From an uncultured Phocaeicola sp. (lineage in GTDB: Bacteria; Bacteroidota; Bacteroidia; Bacteroidales; Bacteroidaceae), in assembly GCA_948956705.1 (NCBI GenBank), contig CARCZS010000001.1:124001-188000 (forward strand): a DNA stretch of 64,000 nucleotides. The letters run 5' to 3'. Of the stretch, positions 29,160-38,643 are shown one piece after another. The notes beneath the pieces are model-generated. The model saw only the letters and a list, made by a program, of their open reading frames with translations, had not been told where the DNA came from and made no database searches. A program made the position numbers and the translations under genes. How positions within the stretch are numbered: position 1 is the first letter of the stretch; every line of letters starts with the position of its first letter.

Positions 29160-30410
29160 ATGAATAAGAAACTATTTACTCAGATAAAAAATGAATGGCG
29201 GTCTAATCTTTGGCTTGTCACCGAATTATTGTTGGTAAGTGTCGTTTTATGGTATATTGTGGACTATATGTATGTGCAGACCTCAATTTATAATGAACCA
29301 CGGGGATTTGATATTTCTCATTGCTATTTGGTGCAAATGGGACGTCTTACGGACAAAAGTCCAGACTTTATTCCCAATCAGACAGACGAGGAAAAGCGGC
29401 AGGATATCAAGGAACTTCTAAGTCGTCTTCAGCATAGACCGGATATAGAGGCAGCCGGATTAGGACAAAATTCTTACCCGTATAATGGCAGTAACAGCAG
29501 TGCGTCAGTGGTGTATGATACATTACGTTCGCCGGGATGGACTATACGCAGATTGGTGTCTCCCGATTTTGTCCGTGTGTTCCGTTATCGTGGCACCCGT
29601 GGGGAGACCCCTGAACAACTGGCTGAGATGCTGAAACATCCGAAGAATTTCTTAGCTTCAGATAATCTTTATAAACGGCGCTATGGATGTGATTTGACTT
29701 CATTGGTAGACAAACAATTTTATTTGTTCGGGGATACAACGAATACATATAATTTAGCAGCTTCTTTGCAGGTTGTGCGTTATGGGGATTATTTTGAGGC
29801 ATGGAACAGTTACTGCATGGTGGCTCCTATGCCGGAAGAATGGTATGATTTGGGCACGGAGCTTTGTGTACGCGTAAAAGAGGATCAAGATCGCGATTTT
29901 ATAGCCCGTTTGAAAGCGGATAGTGAGAAACTGTATCGCGTGGGCAATGTGTTTATCGCGGATGTGCGTTCTTTTACCGATATCCGTCGTAACTTTCAGC
30001 AGTCACATACGAATGCCTGGAACAGTTACCTTTTCGGAATGGGTTTCTTGTTGTTGAATATATTCTTGGGATTGCTAGGTACTTTCTGGTTCCGTACTCA
30101 GCAACGACGTGGTGAGATTGCATTGATGAAATCATTGGGTGGAACAGATCATAGTATCTTTGTCCGTCAGTTGGCAGAGGGATTGATATTATTGGCGGTG
30201 GCCACAATTCCTGCGATTTTTATTGATTGGAATCTGGCAAATAGTGAATTGAATGCTTGGATGAATGGCACTACTATTGAAGGTGGACGTTTCATAATAA
30301 CAGTTCTTATTTCCTTTATTTTGATTGCATTGATGATTGTAGTAGGCATTTGGATTCCCGCACGTAAGGCTATGAAAGTTCAGCCGGCGGAAGCATTGCA
30401 TAATGAGTAA
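29160..30410 (+). CDS. MacB/FtsX-type permease, type B, pair 1
   Basis: A 416-residue permease with the type B N-terminus IKNEWRSNLWLVTELLLVSVVLWYIVDYMYVQTSIYNEPRGFD. A periplasmic domain of about 230 residues follows, then the FtsX core LGLLGTFWFRTQQRRGEIALMKSLGGTDHSIFVRQLAEG and a C-terminus ending in PARKAMKVQPAEALHNE. The GTFWFRTQxRRxEIAL motif and the PAEALHxE ending recur in the two other type B proteins but not in type A. It most likely forms a heterodimer with the preceding type A protein. Confidence 0.86.
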   Translation: MNKKLFTQIKNEWRSNLWLVTELLLVSVVLWYIVDYMYVQTSIYNEPRGFDISHCYLVQMGRLTDKSPDFIPNQTDEEKRQDIKELLSRLQHRPDIEAAGLGQNSYPYNGSNSSASVVYDTLRSPGWTIRRLVSPDFVRVFRYRGTRGETPEQLAEMLKHPKNFLASDNLYKRRYGCDLTSLVDKQFYLFGDTTNTYNLAASLQVVRYGDYFEAWNSYCMVAPMPEEWYDLGTELCVRVKEDQDRDFIARLKADSEKLYRVGNVFIADVRSFTDIRRNFQQSHTNAWNSYLFGMGFLLLNIFLGLLGTFWFRTQQRRGEIALMKSLGGTDHSIFVRQLAEGLILLAVATIPAIFIDWNLANSELNAWMNGTTIEGGRFIITVLISFILIALMIVVGIWIPARKAMKVQPAEALHNE

Positions 30411-30449
30411 TCTCTTTTTTGTTAAAAGGTTTTAGAGCATAGCACAAAC

Positions 30450-31730
30450 ATGATAAAACTATATATTAAACAGGCTTTTTACCAACTTCGTGAGAATAGG
30501 CTCATCAGCTTGGTTTCTATCATAGGAACGGCATTGGCTATTTGTATGATCATGGTCATTGTCCTGGTGTTGGAAGTACGCATTACGGATTGTGTGCCCG
30601 AGGTGAACCGTTCACGTTCTCTTTATATGAAAGCGATGTCTATTCATCAGAAAGGAGATACCAGTGATAATTCATCAAACGGCTGTATGTCACTCACAGT
30701 GGCTAAAGAGTGTTTTAAGGCACTTACTGTTCCTGAGGCGGTAACTATAGTGTCTACAGGAGGCAGGATGCGTATTTCTGTACCTGCTGGAAAAATGATG
30801 ACAGTGGATAACCTTGAAACTGACGATACCTTTTGGAAAGTGTTCTCTTTTGATTTTATTGCCGGAAAGCCGTTTACGGCTGCCGATAGTGAAAGCGGAC
30901 TTCCTAAGGTTGTACTTAGTGCTTCTGTGGCCCGGAATTTGTTTGGTACGGTAGAAGCGGTAGGACGTACGGTCCAACTCAACTTGGCCGATTATACGGT
31001 AGTGGGTGTTGTGAAAGATGTATCCAAACTGGCTGTTTCTTCTTATGCACAGATTTGGATACCTTTCAATTCAACAGAAATAGCCAGGAAGTGCTGGTAT
31101 GACAATGCGATGGGAACTTTTCGTGTGGTCATTCTGGCACATTCGGAGAAAGATTTTCCTGCCATCAGAGAAGAGGCGGAACGCCTGCGTCAGAAATTCA
31201 ATGACGGATTGCAGGATTCCGAAATTTTTTATCGTGGACAACCCGATGATCGTTTCTCTTTTATCTTTCGTCACTGGGGAAGAGAGTTACAGGCGAAGGA
31301 AGCTTATTTGCACTACCTGTTGGTGATTGTTATTTTATTGCTGGTACCGGCTATAAATTTGAGTAGCATGACTTTGTCCCGTATGCGGAAGCGTATGTCG
31401 GAAATAGGGGTGAGGAAGGCATTTGGTGCTACTGCCAATGTCTTGTTGAGGCAAGTGTTTTATGAAAATTTATTATTGACGCTCATAGCCGGAGCAGTAG
31501 GAATGCTTTTCAGTTATGCATGTACTTTTTTATTGAATGATTTCTTATTTTCCAATAGCGAGAACCGTGCCCAAATAGGAGAAACCAGTCTTTCGGCAGA
31601 TATGTTGTTCAGTCCCTGGATATTCTTGGCCGCATTCATTTTCTGCCTGCTCTTGAATTTGCTGTCAGCGTGCATCCCTGCCTGGAGGGCATCGCGCATG
31701 AATATTACGGACGCTTTAAACCAACGTTAG
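30450..31730 (+). CDS. MacB/FtsX-type permease, type A, pair 2
   Basis: A 426-residue type A permease. It shares LISLVSIIGTALAICMIMVIVLVLEV at the N-terminus and LLVPAINLSSMTLSRMRKRMSEIGVRKAFGATANVLLRQVFYENLLL in the FtsX core with the permease at 27836. It ends in PAWRASRMNITDALNQR. The following type B gene starts 3 bp after its stop codon, which fits coupled translation of the pair. Confidence 0.86.
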   Translation: MIKLYIKQAFYQLRENRLISLVSIIGTALAICMIMVIVLVLEVRITDCVPEVNRSRSLYMKAMSIHQKGDTSDNSSNGCMSLTVAKECFKALTVPEAVTIVSTGGRMRISVPAGKMMTVDNLETDDTFWKVFSFDFIAGKPFTAADSESGLPKVVLSASVARNLFGTVEAVGRTVQLNLADYTVVGVVKDVSKLAVSSYAQIWIPFNSTEIARKCWYDNAMGTFRVVILAHSEKDFPAIREEAERLRQKFNDGLQDSEIFYRGQPDDRFSFIFRHWGRELQAKEAYLHYLLVIVILLLVPAINLSSMTLSRMRKRMSEIGVRKAFGATANVLLRQVFYENLLLTLIAGAVGMLFSYACTFLLNDFLFSNSENRAQIGETSLSADMLFSPWIFLAAFIFCLLLNLLSACIPAWRASRMNITDALNQR

Positions 31731-31733
31731 ATC

Positions 31734-33005
31734 ATGAACAGGAATTTATTGAAACAGATATGGAACGAGCGCCGCAGCAATGCGTTTCTGTGGATGGAAC
31801 TTTTTGTGGTGTTTGTCATATTATGGTATATTGTGGATGTGGTATATGTCACGTTGAGCATCTATAATTTGCCGATGGGCTTTGATATAGAAAATACGTA
31901 TGTTCTTCGTTTTGAGCGGATGACTTCGAAGGCGGCTGCTTATCAGCCTGGCCGTACTATGAAAGAAGATGTTGCCGATTTGCATGAAATTGTAAACAGG
32001 CTTGCGCATCGTCCGGATGTGGAAGCAGTCAGCCTCTCGCAAAACTGTATACCTTATAATGACGGTGCAAACAGTTTTTCATTTTATCTGGATACAGTCC
32101 CGGTACGTAGTTTGAAACGATGGATAACTCCGGAGTATTTTAATGTATTCCGTTACCGCAATATAGACGGTTCGGGTAGTGAAAGCCTTGCTGAGGCACT
32201 GACACCGTCCGGCATGGTCTTATCTGTGAATATTGCCGATGTTTATCAGGATGCACCTTGGCATGGTAAGGAACTTTTAGGGCGTAGGGTGCCTGTTTGG
32301 CGGAATGAGCCGGAGGCGGAGCATCTTTCTATAGCTGCTCTTACCGAGCCGGTCCGTTATGACCATTTTACAGCTCCGGATGATTACGGCTCCCGTTATG
32401 CTGCTGTGTACCTGACAGATGAGGCGTTGGAATCCTTAGGTGAGACGGTTTATATAGAAGTTTGCCTGCGTGTTCGTGAGGGACAGAATGATGGATTCAT
32501 AGACCGTTTGATAGTGGATGCCGACCGTCAATATCAGGTGGGCAATCTATATCTTTTGGATATAACTCCTTTGAGTGATGTACGCACAGCTTATGAAACG
32601 GATTCGGTGAATGAGTTGAATACGCAATTTTGTATCATATTTTTCTTATTGCTGAATATCTTTCTAGGCATTATCGGAACTTTCTGGTTCCGGACACAGC
32701 ATCGGCGTGCCGAAATAGCGTTGCGTATGGCTTTAGGATCTACCCGTTGGGGAATCTGCGGTCGTCTGATGGGGGAAGGAGTCTTGTTATTGCTGATATC
32801 TGCTATTCCTGCATTGGTTGTGGCGTGGAATTTGGGATATGCCGAACTGGTGGAAGTTACACGTATGCCTTTTACGGCAGGTCGTTTTGCGATTACGGTT
32901 CTGGGCACTTTTATTCTGATTGCTGGAATGATTGTCATTGGAATAGGATACCCTGCCCGTCGTGCCATGAGTATCGAACCGGCTGAGGCATTACATGAAG
33001 AATAA
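31734..33005 (+). CDS. MacB/FtsX-type permease, type B, pair 2
   Basis: A 423-residue type B permease (IWNERRSNAFLWMELFVVFVILWYIVDVVYVTLSIYNLPMGFD at the start; GTFWFRTQHRRAEIALRMALGSTRWGICGRLMGEG in the FtsX core; PAEALHEE at the end). The periplasmic domain diverges most between copies, as expected if the copies recognise different cargo. Gap to the previous gene is 3 bp and to the next 22 bp. Confidence 0.86.
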   Translation: MNRNLLKQIWNERRSNAFLWMELFVVFVILWYIVDVVYVTLSIYNLPMGFDIENTYVLRFERMTSKAAAYQPGRTMKEDVADLHEIVNRLAHRPDVEAVSLSQNCIPYNDGANSFSFYLDTVPVRSLKRWITPEYFNVFRYRNIDGSGSESLAEALTPSGMVLSVNIADVYQDAPWHGKELLGRRVPVWRNEPEAEHLSIAALTEPVRYDHFTAPDDYGSRYAAVYLTDEALESLGETVYIEVCLRVREGQNDGFIDRLIVDADRQYQVGNLYLLDITPLSDVRTAYETDSVNELNTQFCIIFFLLLNIFLGIIGTFWFRTQHRRAEIALRMALGSTRWGICGRLMGEGVLLLLISAIPALVVAWNLGYAELVEVTRMPFTAGRFAITVLGTFILIAGMIVIGIGYPARRAMSIEPAEALHEE

Positions 33006-33027
33006 ATAAAATGAAGAGATAAAACGA

Positions 33028-34284
33028 ATGAAACAGCTATTATTACAAGCATTTAATCTGATACGGCAGAATCCTTTTTATGCTACAATCAGTATTATAG
33101 GAACAGCTGTCACTATCGCTTTTGTTATGGTAGTAGTGATGATTTATGACTTCCGTACAATGGATATGGCTCCGGAAAGTGATCGGAGCGATATGATGTA
33201 TACAGGTTCGGGAATGACCTATCGTAAGCTGGATCATACCAACCAGAACAGCGGTATGGGACGCAAGGCTTTTGAAGCATTGTTTTCAGAGCTTCCTGGT
33301 GTAAAAGAGGTTACTTGGTATCGTGGCGTTTCCAAGACCCCTTGTAACTTGTCCGCTTCGAATGAGATATTCAACTATTATGTGCGGCCTGTGGCTGATA
33401 ACTGGTTTAAGTTCTTTGATTATGAATTTATAGCGGGACGTTCTTTCACACAAGAGGAGTATGATGCCCGTCGGTGGGTCAGTGTGATAACCGAGCGTAT
33501 GGCCTTGCAGCTTTTCGGCACGACGGATGTGGTAGGAAAAGAATATCAAAGTAATTTTTTTCCTACTAAAGTGGTAGGCGTGGTGAAAGATGTCAATGCT
33601 ATTTTCCAGACAGCATACGCTGATGCTTTTGTTCCTTTCTCATTGGAAAATGAAGACTATTATGCTACTTGGACAGGGGGCTTGGGAGGAATCCGTCTGG
33701 GATTGCTCAAACTGCTGCCGGATACTCGTCCTGCAGAGGTACGGACTGAAGTACAGCATCGGCAGGATCGTTTGAATAGTTCAACGGCAGAATATGCTTT
33801 CGAGATGAACGAACTCTATACTCATACGGAATACACCTTTTTTCGTGGAAAAGATATTAGTGCACCGTTGGTTTACAGTATGTTATTGATGGTCTTGCTG
33901 ATTGTTCCTGCTATTAATATCTCAGGTATGACCAATGCCCGAATGCAGGAGCGTGTGACAGAAATTGCAGTTCGCAAGGCGTATGGCGCATCACGTATTT
34001 CCATTATGGTGAGGTTGTTTTTAGAGAATCTGCTTACGGTCTTTTTGGGTGGAATTTTAGGATATCTGTTTTCGTGTGTTTTGGTTTGGCTGGGACGTGT
34101 ATGGTTGTTTGGTAGCGGCGAGGTAGAATTATCAGGTATCAGTCTGGATGGAGGTTTGTTGTTGCATCCTGCTTTATTTGTGTTGGTTTTCGGCGTATGT
34201 GTTGTTTTTAATTTATTGTCGGTATTGATTCCGGTATGGATGGTCACACATCGTAATATTGCAACTACCATTAAAGGAGAATAG
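33028..34284 (+). CDS. MacB/FtsX-type permease, type A, pair 3
   Basis: A 418-residue type A permease and the most diverged of the three. It retains FYATISIIGTAVTIAFVMVVVMI near the N-terminus and LLIVPAINISGMTNARMQERVTEIAVRKAYGASRISIMVRLFLENLL in the FtsX core. The periplasmic region carries SFTQEEYDARRWVSVITERMALQLFGTTDVVGKEY, equivalent to a conserved block in the other type A copies. It pairs with the type B gene 13 bp downstream. Confidence 0.86.
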   Translation: MKQLLLQAFNLIRQNPFYATISIIGTAVTIAFVMVVVMIYDFRTMDMAPESDRSDMMYTGSGMTYRKLDHTNQNSGMGRKAFEALFSELPGVKEVTWYRGVSKTPCNLSASNEIFNYYVRPVADNWFKFFDYEFIAGRSFTQEEYDARRWVSVITERMALQLFGTTDVVGKEYQSNFFPTKVVGVVKDVNAIFQTAYADAFVPFSLENEDYYATWTGGLGGIRLGLLKLLPDTRPAEVRTEVQHRQDRLNSSTAEYAFEMNELYTHTEYTFFRGKDISAPLVYSMLLMVLLIVPAINISGMTNARMQERVTEIAVRKAYGASRISIMVRLFLENLLTVFLGGILGYLFSCVLVWLGRVWLFGSGEVELSGISLDGGLLLHPALFVLVFGVCVVFNLLSVLIPVWMVTHRNIATTIKGE

Positions 34285-34297
34285 GAGGAAAGGAAAA

Positions 34298-35542
34298 ATG
34301 ATAAAGAGTTTATTCAGACAAATGTGGAACCAAAGGCACGCTAATGTATGGGTGTGGGTTGAATTGGTTGTTGTTCTTGTCTTGCTATGGTACAGCATCG
34401 ATCTGGTTTATAATTATGAGGTTGCTGCCCGTCAGTCTAAAGGATATGACACGGAGAATGTTTTTGATATTCAACTGAATATTAAGCCGGCTTTGCAAAA
34501 TGATTCTGTATTAATGAGTCATTCTGCTGAATATTTGGAGCAAATCTATCATTTGATCCAACAATATCAAGGGGTGGAGGAAGCTTGTTTTTATTATGGG
34601 ACAATACCTTATACGGGAAATAATATGTATGAGGGATATGCTCCGCATTCGGATTCGACTCATGTGGTAGGCTGTTTCATCCGTTATGTCAGCCCTACTT
34701 ATTTCAAGGTATTTCGCTTGCAGCCATTATCAGGTTCATTTGAGGCGGAGCGTTGGGACAAGAATGAATACCCCATGCCGGTGTTGATGAGTGAAACGTT
34801 AAGCGATTCCTTGTTTAGCGGACGCAATGGAGTAGGGGAAACTTGTTTCAATCCTTATTTCCTGAATAGTGTGCAGCCGGAAACTAATTATAAGGTAATG
34901 GCGGTACTTCCTGCTCATAAGACCGATGAGTACGAGCGTTACGAACCTTTTATTTATCTTCCCAGTTCGCCGCTGACTTATTGGCATCACATTGCGGTGC
35001 GTGTGGCTTCTAATTCCATACCGGGATTTACCGAACGTTTTATGCAGGATATGCAAGGGAAATTATCTATCGGCCCTTATTACTTATACGATATAAATTC
35101 GTATGGCGATATGAAGGAAGCTTTCGATATAGAGCAAGGAACGGTGAATTATCTGAATACTACCTATGCCGTTATCCTTTTCTTTGTTTTCAATATATTT
35201 TTAGGGATGCTGGGTACTTTCTGGTTTCGGACTCGTAAAAACCGAAGTGAGATAGCTTTGCGTATGGCACTAGGTTGCAGTAGGATGAATGTATTTGGTT
35301 ATTATGTACTTGAGGGCATCCTTCTCTTGGTTTCGGCTGCCATTCCCGCTGTTTTTGTTTGTGCGAATATGCAGATGGCGGATCTTACTGTGCATACATT
35401 AATGGAACCTGCTTGGGGACGTTTTTTGCTTTGTTTTGTGTCGGCCATGCTGTTGTTGGGGATAATAATTTTGCTCGGCATTTATTTCCCCGCCCGGAAA
35501 GCGATGAGGATTGAGCCTGCAGACGCGTTGCATAATGAATAA
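34298..35542 (+). CDS. MacB/FtsX-type permease, type B, pair 3
   Basis: A 414-residue type B permease from the ATG at 34298, chosen because a purine-rich ribosome binding site (AGGAGGAAAGG) lies just before it. An upstream start at 34259 would overlap the previous gene. The type B marks are present: MWNQRHANVWVWVELVVVLVLLWYSIDLVYN, GTFWFRTRKNRSEIALRMALGCSRMNVFG, and PADALHNE at the end. It is the last gene before the third enhancer palindrome. Confidence 0.86.
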   Translation: MIKSLFRQMWNQRHANVWVWVELVVVLVLLWYSIDLVYNYEVAARQSKGYDTENVFDIQLNIKPALQNDSVLMSHSAEYLEQIYHLIQQYQGVEEACFYYGTIPYTGNNMYEGYAPHSDSTHVVGCFIRYVSPTYFKVFRLQPLSGSFEAERWDKNEYPMPVLMSETLSDSLFSGRNGVGETCFNPYFLNSVQPETNYKVMAVLPAHKTDEYERYEPFIYLPSSPLTYWHHIAVRVASNSIPGFTERFMQDMQGKLSIGPYYLYDINSYGDMKEAFDIEQGTVNYLNTTYAVILFFVFNIFLGMLGTFWFRTRKNRSEIALRMALGCSRMNVFGYYVLEGILLLVSAAIPAVFVCANMQMADLTVHTLMEPAWGRFLLCFVSAMLLLGIIILLGIYFPARKAMRIEPADALHNE

Positions 35543-35582
35543 TGTTATTTCATTGTCACATGATCAGCAGTGTTCGTATATG

Positions 35583-35612
35583 AATGGAGTGTCCGATTTC
35601 GGACACTCCATT
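35583..35612. promoter_or_regulatory. 30-bp palindrome with TGTCCGATTTCGGACA core, candidate enhancer (UAS 3)
   Basis: Arms 35583-35596 and 35599-35612 pair perfectly around a TT centre (35597.5). The core differs from the palindrome at 25390-25405 by one base. The centre is 54.5 bp before the GG of the next -24/-12 promoter, the same distance as at UAS 1. A T run follows, so it may also end the permease transcript. Confidence 0.75.
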
Positions 35613-35650
35613 TTTGTTGTAAGGTGTTATAAAACAGTGAAATAGTTTTT

Positions 35651-35666
35651 TGGCATACCATTTGCC
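35651..35666 (+). promoter_or_regulatory. Sigma-54 type promoter of the TolC-like gene
   Basis: TGGCAT-5 nt-TTGCC matches TGGCAY-N5-TTGCW at all but the last position, including the invariant GG and GC ten bases apart. Predicted start near 35676, about 20 nt before the ATG at 35696. Confidence 0.8.
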
Positions 35667-35695
35667 TTACCTTTGATAAAAAGAATAATAACGCA

Positions 35696-37180
35696 ATGAA
35701 AAAACAAGTAATATCTCTATTTTTAGCCTTTGGCATATCGTTGGTTGCCGGAGCGCAGCCACAAGAAAAGCGACGTGCCATCACTTTGGAGGAAGCCATT
35801 ACTATTGCCCGTGTGCAAAGTGTAGATGCGGCCGTAGCTTTAAACGAGCTGAAAACCGCTTATTGGGAATATCGTACTTTCCGTGCGGATTTGCTTCCGG
35901 AAATGAATTTTGAAGCCACTATTCCCAGCTATAATAAGAAGTATAATTCTTATCAGCAGGATAACGGTGCTTATACATTTGTACGTAATAATTATATGGA
36001 AATGAATGGTGAAGTTTCTATCGATCAGAATATTTGGTTGACCGGTGGTAAACTCTCATTGAATACCTCTCTTGATTTCTTGAAACAACTGGATGGAGAT
36101 AAATCAAAACGATATATGTCTGTTCCTGTGGCATTGACTTTGGAACAACCTATTTTCGGAGTGAATACAATTAAATGGAACCGCCGCATCGAACCGGTGA
36201 GATACGCTGAAGCTAAAGCCGCATTTCTTACTGCAACCGAAGAGGTAACCATGACTACTATCAATTATTTTTTCAATTTGTTGCTGGCCAAGGAAAATGT
36301 AGGCATTGCCCGACAGAATCTGAAGAATGCAGATAAACTGTATGAAGTGGCTAAGGCAAAGCGTAGCATGGGGCAGATCAGTGAAAATGATTTGTTGCAA
36401 TTGGAACTGAATGTATTGAATGCCCGTTCTACGTTGACTGAAAATGAAAGCAACTTGAAAAGTAATATGTTCAAACTCCGTTCATTTCTGGCATTAGGAG
36501 AGGATGAGGAACTGGAGCCGGTTGTTCCCGAAACGATTCCGACTGTTTTGCTGAACTATCCGGATGTTTTGGACAAAGCACTTGCCAATAATTCATTTGC
36601 ACATAATATTCGTCGCCGCCAGTTGGAAGCAGATTTTGAAGTGGCTAAGGCGAAAGGTAATTTACGTGAAATCAAGCTCTATGCACAGGTAGGTTTTACA
36701 GGAACAGACAATGAATTTAATAGTGCATACCGCCGTTTGAAAGACAACCAGATTGTGGAAGTCGGTTTTAAGATTCCTATTCTTGACTGGGGAAAACGTC
36801 GTGGTCAGGTAAAGATAGCTCAAAGTAACCGCGATGTGACCGAAAGCAAGTTACGTCAGGAAACCATGAATTTCAATCAGAATCTGTTTATCCTTGTAGA
36901 ACAGTTCAATAATCAGCAGGCCCAGTTGCAGATAGCAGACGATGCGGACAAGATTGCCCAGAAACGTTACAGTACCAATGTGGAAACCTTCATGGTTGGT
37001 AAAATCTCGACATTGGATTTGAATGACTCCCAGACAAAGAAAGATGAGGCTCGTCAGAAGCATATCAATGAGTTGTTCTATTATTGGTACTATTATTACC
37101 AGTTGCGCAGCTTGACATTGTGGGATTTCAATACCAATACTAATATTGATGCCGATTTCGAAAAGATTATCAAACAATAG
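35696..37180 (+). CDS. TolC-type outer membrane efflux protein
   Basis: A 494-residue outer membrane factor with a signal peptide (MKKQVISLFLAFGISLVAGAQ). Two repeated helical halves are visible, each with heptad-like coiled-coil segments (for example NARSTLTENESNLKSNMFKLRSFLALGEDEE). The family-typical linker VGFKIPILDWGKRRGQVKIAQSNRDV leads into the second half. It forms the outer membrane channel of a tripartite exporter. The partners are the HlyD-like adaptor at 25511 and the ABC complex at 27121-35542. It has its own sigma-54-like promoter. Confidence 0.92.
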   Translation: MKKQVISLFLAFGISLVAGAQPQEKRRAITLEEAITIARVQSVDAAVALNELKTAYWEYRTFRADLLPEMNFEATIPSYNKKYNSYQQDNGAYTFVRNNYMEMNGEVSIDQNIWLTGGKLSLNTSLDFLKQLDGDKSKRYMSVPVALTLEQPIFGVNTIKWNRRIEPVRYAEAKAAFLTATEEVTMTTINYFFNLLLAKENVGIARQNLKNADKLYEVAKAKRSMGQISENDLLQLELNVLNARSTLTENESNLKSNMFKLRSFLALGEDEELEPVVPETIPTVLLNYPDVLDKALANNSFAHNIRRRQLEADFEVAKAKGNLREIKLYAQVGFTGTDNEFNSAYRRLKDNQIVEVGFKIPILDWGKRRGQVKIAQSNRDVTESKLRQETMNFNQNLFILVEQFNNQQAQLQIADDADKIAQKRYSTNVETFMVGKISTLDLNDSQTKKDEARQKHINELFYYWYYYYQLRSLTLWDFNTNTNIDADFEKIIKQ

Positions 37181-37224
37181 GATTTTTACTATTCAATTCT
37201 GTTTGAATATAAAATGGGGTTGTC

Positions 37225-37258
37225 TTTGTACTTATTAAAATAATAATTTCTACATTTG
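37225..37258 (+). promoter_or_regulatory. Housekeeping-type promoter of the two-component genes
   Basis: TTTG (37225-37228) and TACATTTG (37251-37258), 22 bp apart, resemble the Bacteroidales -33/-7 pair. The ATG of the response regulator follows only 7 bp after the -7 element, so the transcript would be nearly leaderless. No enhancer dyad lies here, which suggests the regulator pair is made continuously. Confidence 0.5.
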
Positions 37259-37265
37259 CAGCAGT

Positions 37266-38621
37266 ATGATATTAATTATAGACGATGACAGTGCCATTCG
37301 TTCTTCTCTGAGCTTTATGCTGAAAAGGGCGAAATATGATGTGCAGGCCGTACCGGGTCCCAAAGAGGCTATTGAAATAGTCCGTTCGGTTGCACCCCAG
37401 TTAATCTTGATGGATATGAACTTCACCCTGTCCACCAGTGGTGAAGAAGGATTGACGCTTTTGAAACAGGTCAAAGTGTTCCGGCCCGATGTTCCCGTTA
37501 TATTGATGACGGCATGGGGAAGTATCCAGCTTGCCGTGCAAGGGATGCAGGCAGGTGCATTCGACTTTATTACCAAACCTTGGAACAACGTAGCGTTGAT
37601 GCAAAGGATAGAAACTGCTTTGGAGCTGACTTCACAAGATAAGAAAGCAGCGGTTCCGGTGGAAGATAATGACGGCTTCAACCGTAGCCATATCATTGGA
37701 AAGAGTAAGGCACTGATGGATGTGCTGGCCACGATCAAGCGGATAGCGCGTACCAACGCATCGGTCTTGATTACCGGTGAAAGTGGTACAGGTAAGGAGT
37801 TGATAGCCGAAGCGGTGCATTTGAACAGTTCCCGTAGCAAGAAACCTTTTGTGAAAGTGAATTTGGGAGGTATTTCTCATACTTTGTTCGAGAGTGAAAT
37901 GTTCGGTCATAAGAAAGGTGCGTTTACGGATGCCACAGCCGACAGGGTAGGACGTTTTGAACTGGCTGATAAGGGTACGATTTTCTTGGATGAGATTGGC
38001 GATTTGGATTTAAGCTGTCAGGTGAAACTGCTTCGCGTGTTACAAGAGCAGACTTTTGAAGTTTTGGGCGACAGCCGTCCCCGTAAAGTCGATATCCGTG
38101 TGGTCAGTGCGACGAATGCCGATTTACGGCAGATGGTGCAGGAACACACCTTCCGCGAGGATTTGTTCTATCGTATTAATTTAATTACGGTGCATCTTCC
38201 GGCATTACGCGAACGCCGTGAGGATATTCCGTTATTGGTCCGTCATTTCGCCGACAAACAATGTGAATCGAACGGTCTTCCCAAAGTGGAATTTACTTCT
38301 GAAGCGATGGATTATTTGAGCCGTTTGCCTTATCCGGGTAATATCCGTGAATTAAAGAATTTGGTGGAACGTACCTTGCTGGTCAGTGGAAAGGAAATAT
38401 TGACTGCGGATGATTTTAAATCACAATACCAGCATCCTATAGAACAGAAGATGACAACGAATCTGCAAGGCATGACCTTGGAGGAGATAGAAAAGCAGAC
38501 TATTCTGCAAACGCTTGAAAAGTATAACAATAATATGTCACAGGTTGCCATAGCCTTAGGAATCAGCCGGGCCGCTCTTTATCGCCGTTTGGAGAAATAC
38601 AATATACAAGTGAATGATTAG
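37266..38621 (+). CDS. NtrC-type sigma-54 activator response regulator
   Basis: A 451-residue protein with three domains. The receiver (1-120) has acidic residues 6-8, phosphorylation site Asp50, Thr82 and Lys104. The AAA+ domain (about 140-380) has Walker A GESGTGKE (171-178), the sigma-54 contact loop as GAFTDA (218-223), and Walker B GTIFLDEIGDL. The C-terminus is a Fis-type helix-turn-helix (NNNMSQVAIALGISRAALYRRLEKY). The canonical loop is GAFTGA; here Gly is replaced by Asp, while the key Phe and Thr are kept. It should open sigma-54 promoters when phosphorylated by the kinase encoded 22 bp downstream. The three enhancer-like dyads nearby are its likely targets. Confidence 0.95.
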   Translation: MILIIDDDSAIRSSLSFMLKRAKYDVQAVPGPKEAIEIVRSVAPQLILMDMNFTLSTSGEEGLTLLKQVKVFRPDVPVILMTAWGSIQLAVQGMQAGAFDFITKPWNNVALMQRIETALELTSQDKKAAVPVEDNDGFNRSHIIGKSKALMDVLATIKRIARTNASVLITGESGTGKELIAEAVHLNSSRSKKPFVKVNLGGISHTLFESEMFGHKKGAFTDATADRVGRFELADKGTIFLDEIGDLDLSCQVKLLRVLQEQTFEVLGDSRPRKVDIRVVSATNADLRQMVQEHTFREDLFYRINLITVHLPALRERREDIPLLVRHFADKQCESNGLPKVEFTSEAMDYLSRLPYPGNIRELKNLVERTLLVSGKEILTADDFKSQYQHPIEQKMTTNLQGMTLEEIEKQTILQTLEKYNNNMSQVAIALGISRAALYRRLEKYNIQVND

Positions 38622-38643
38622 CAAAAACGGAACCGGATAAAAT

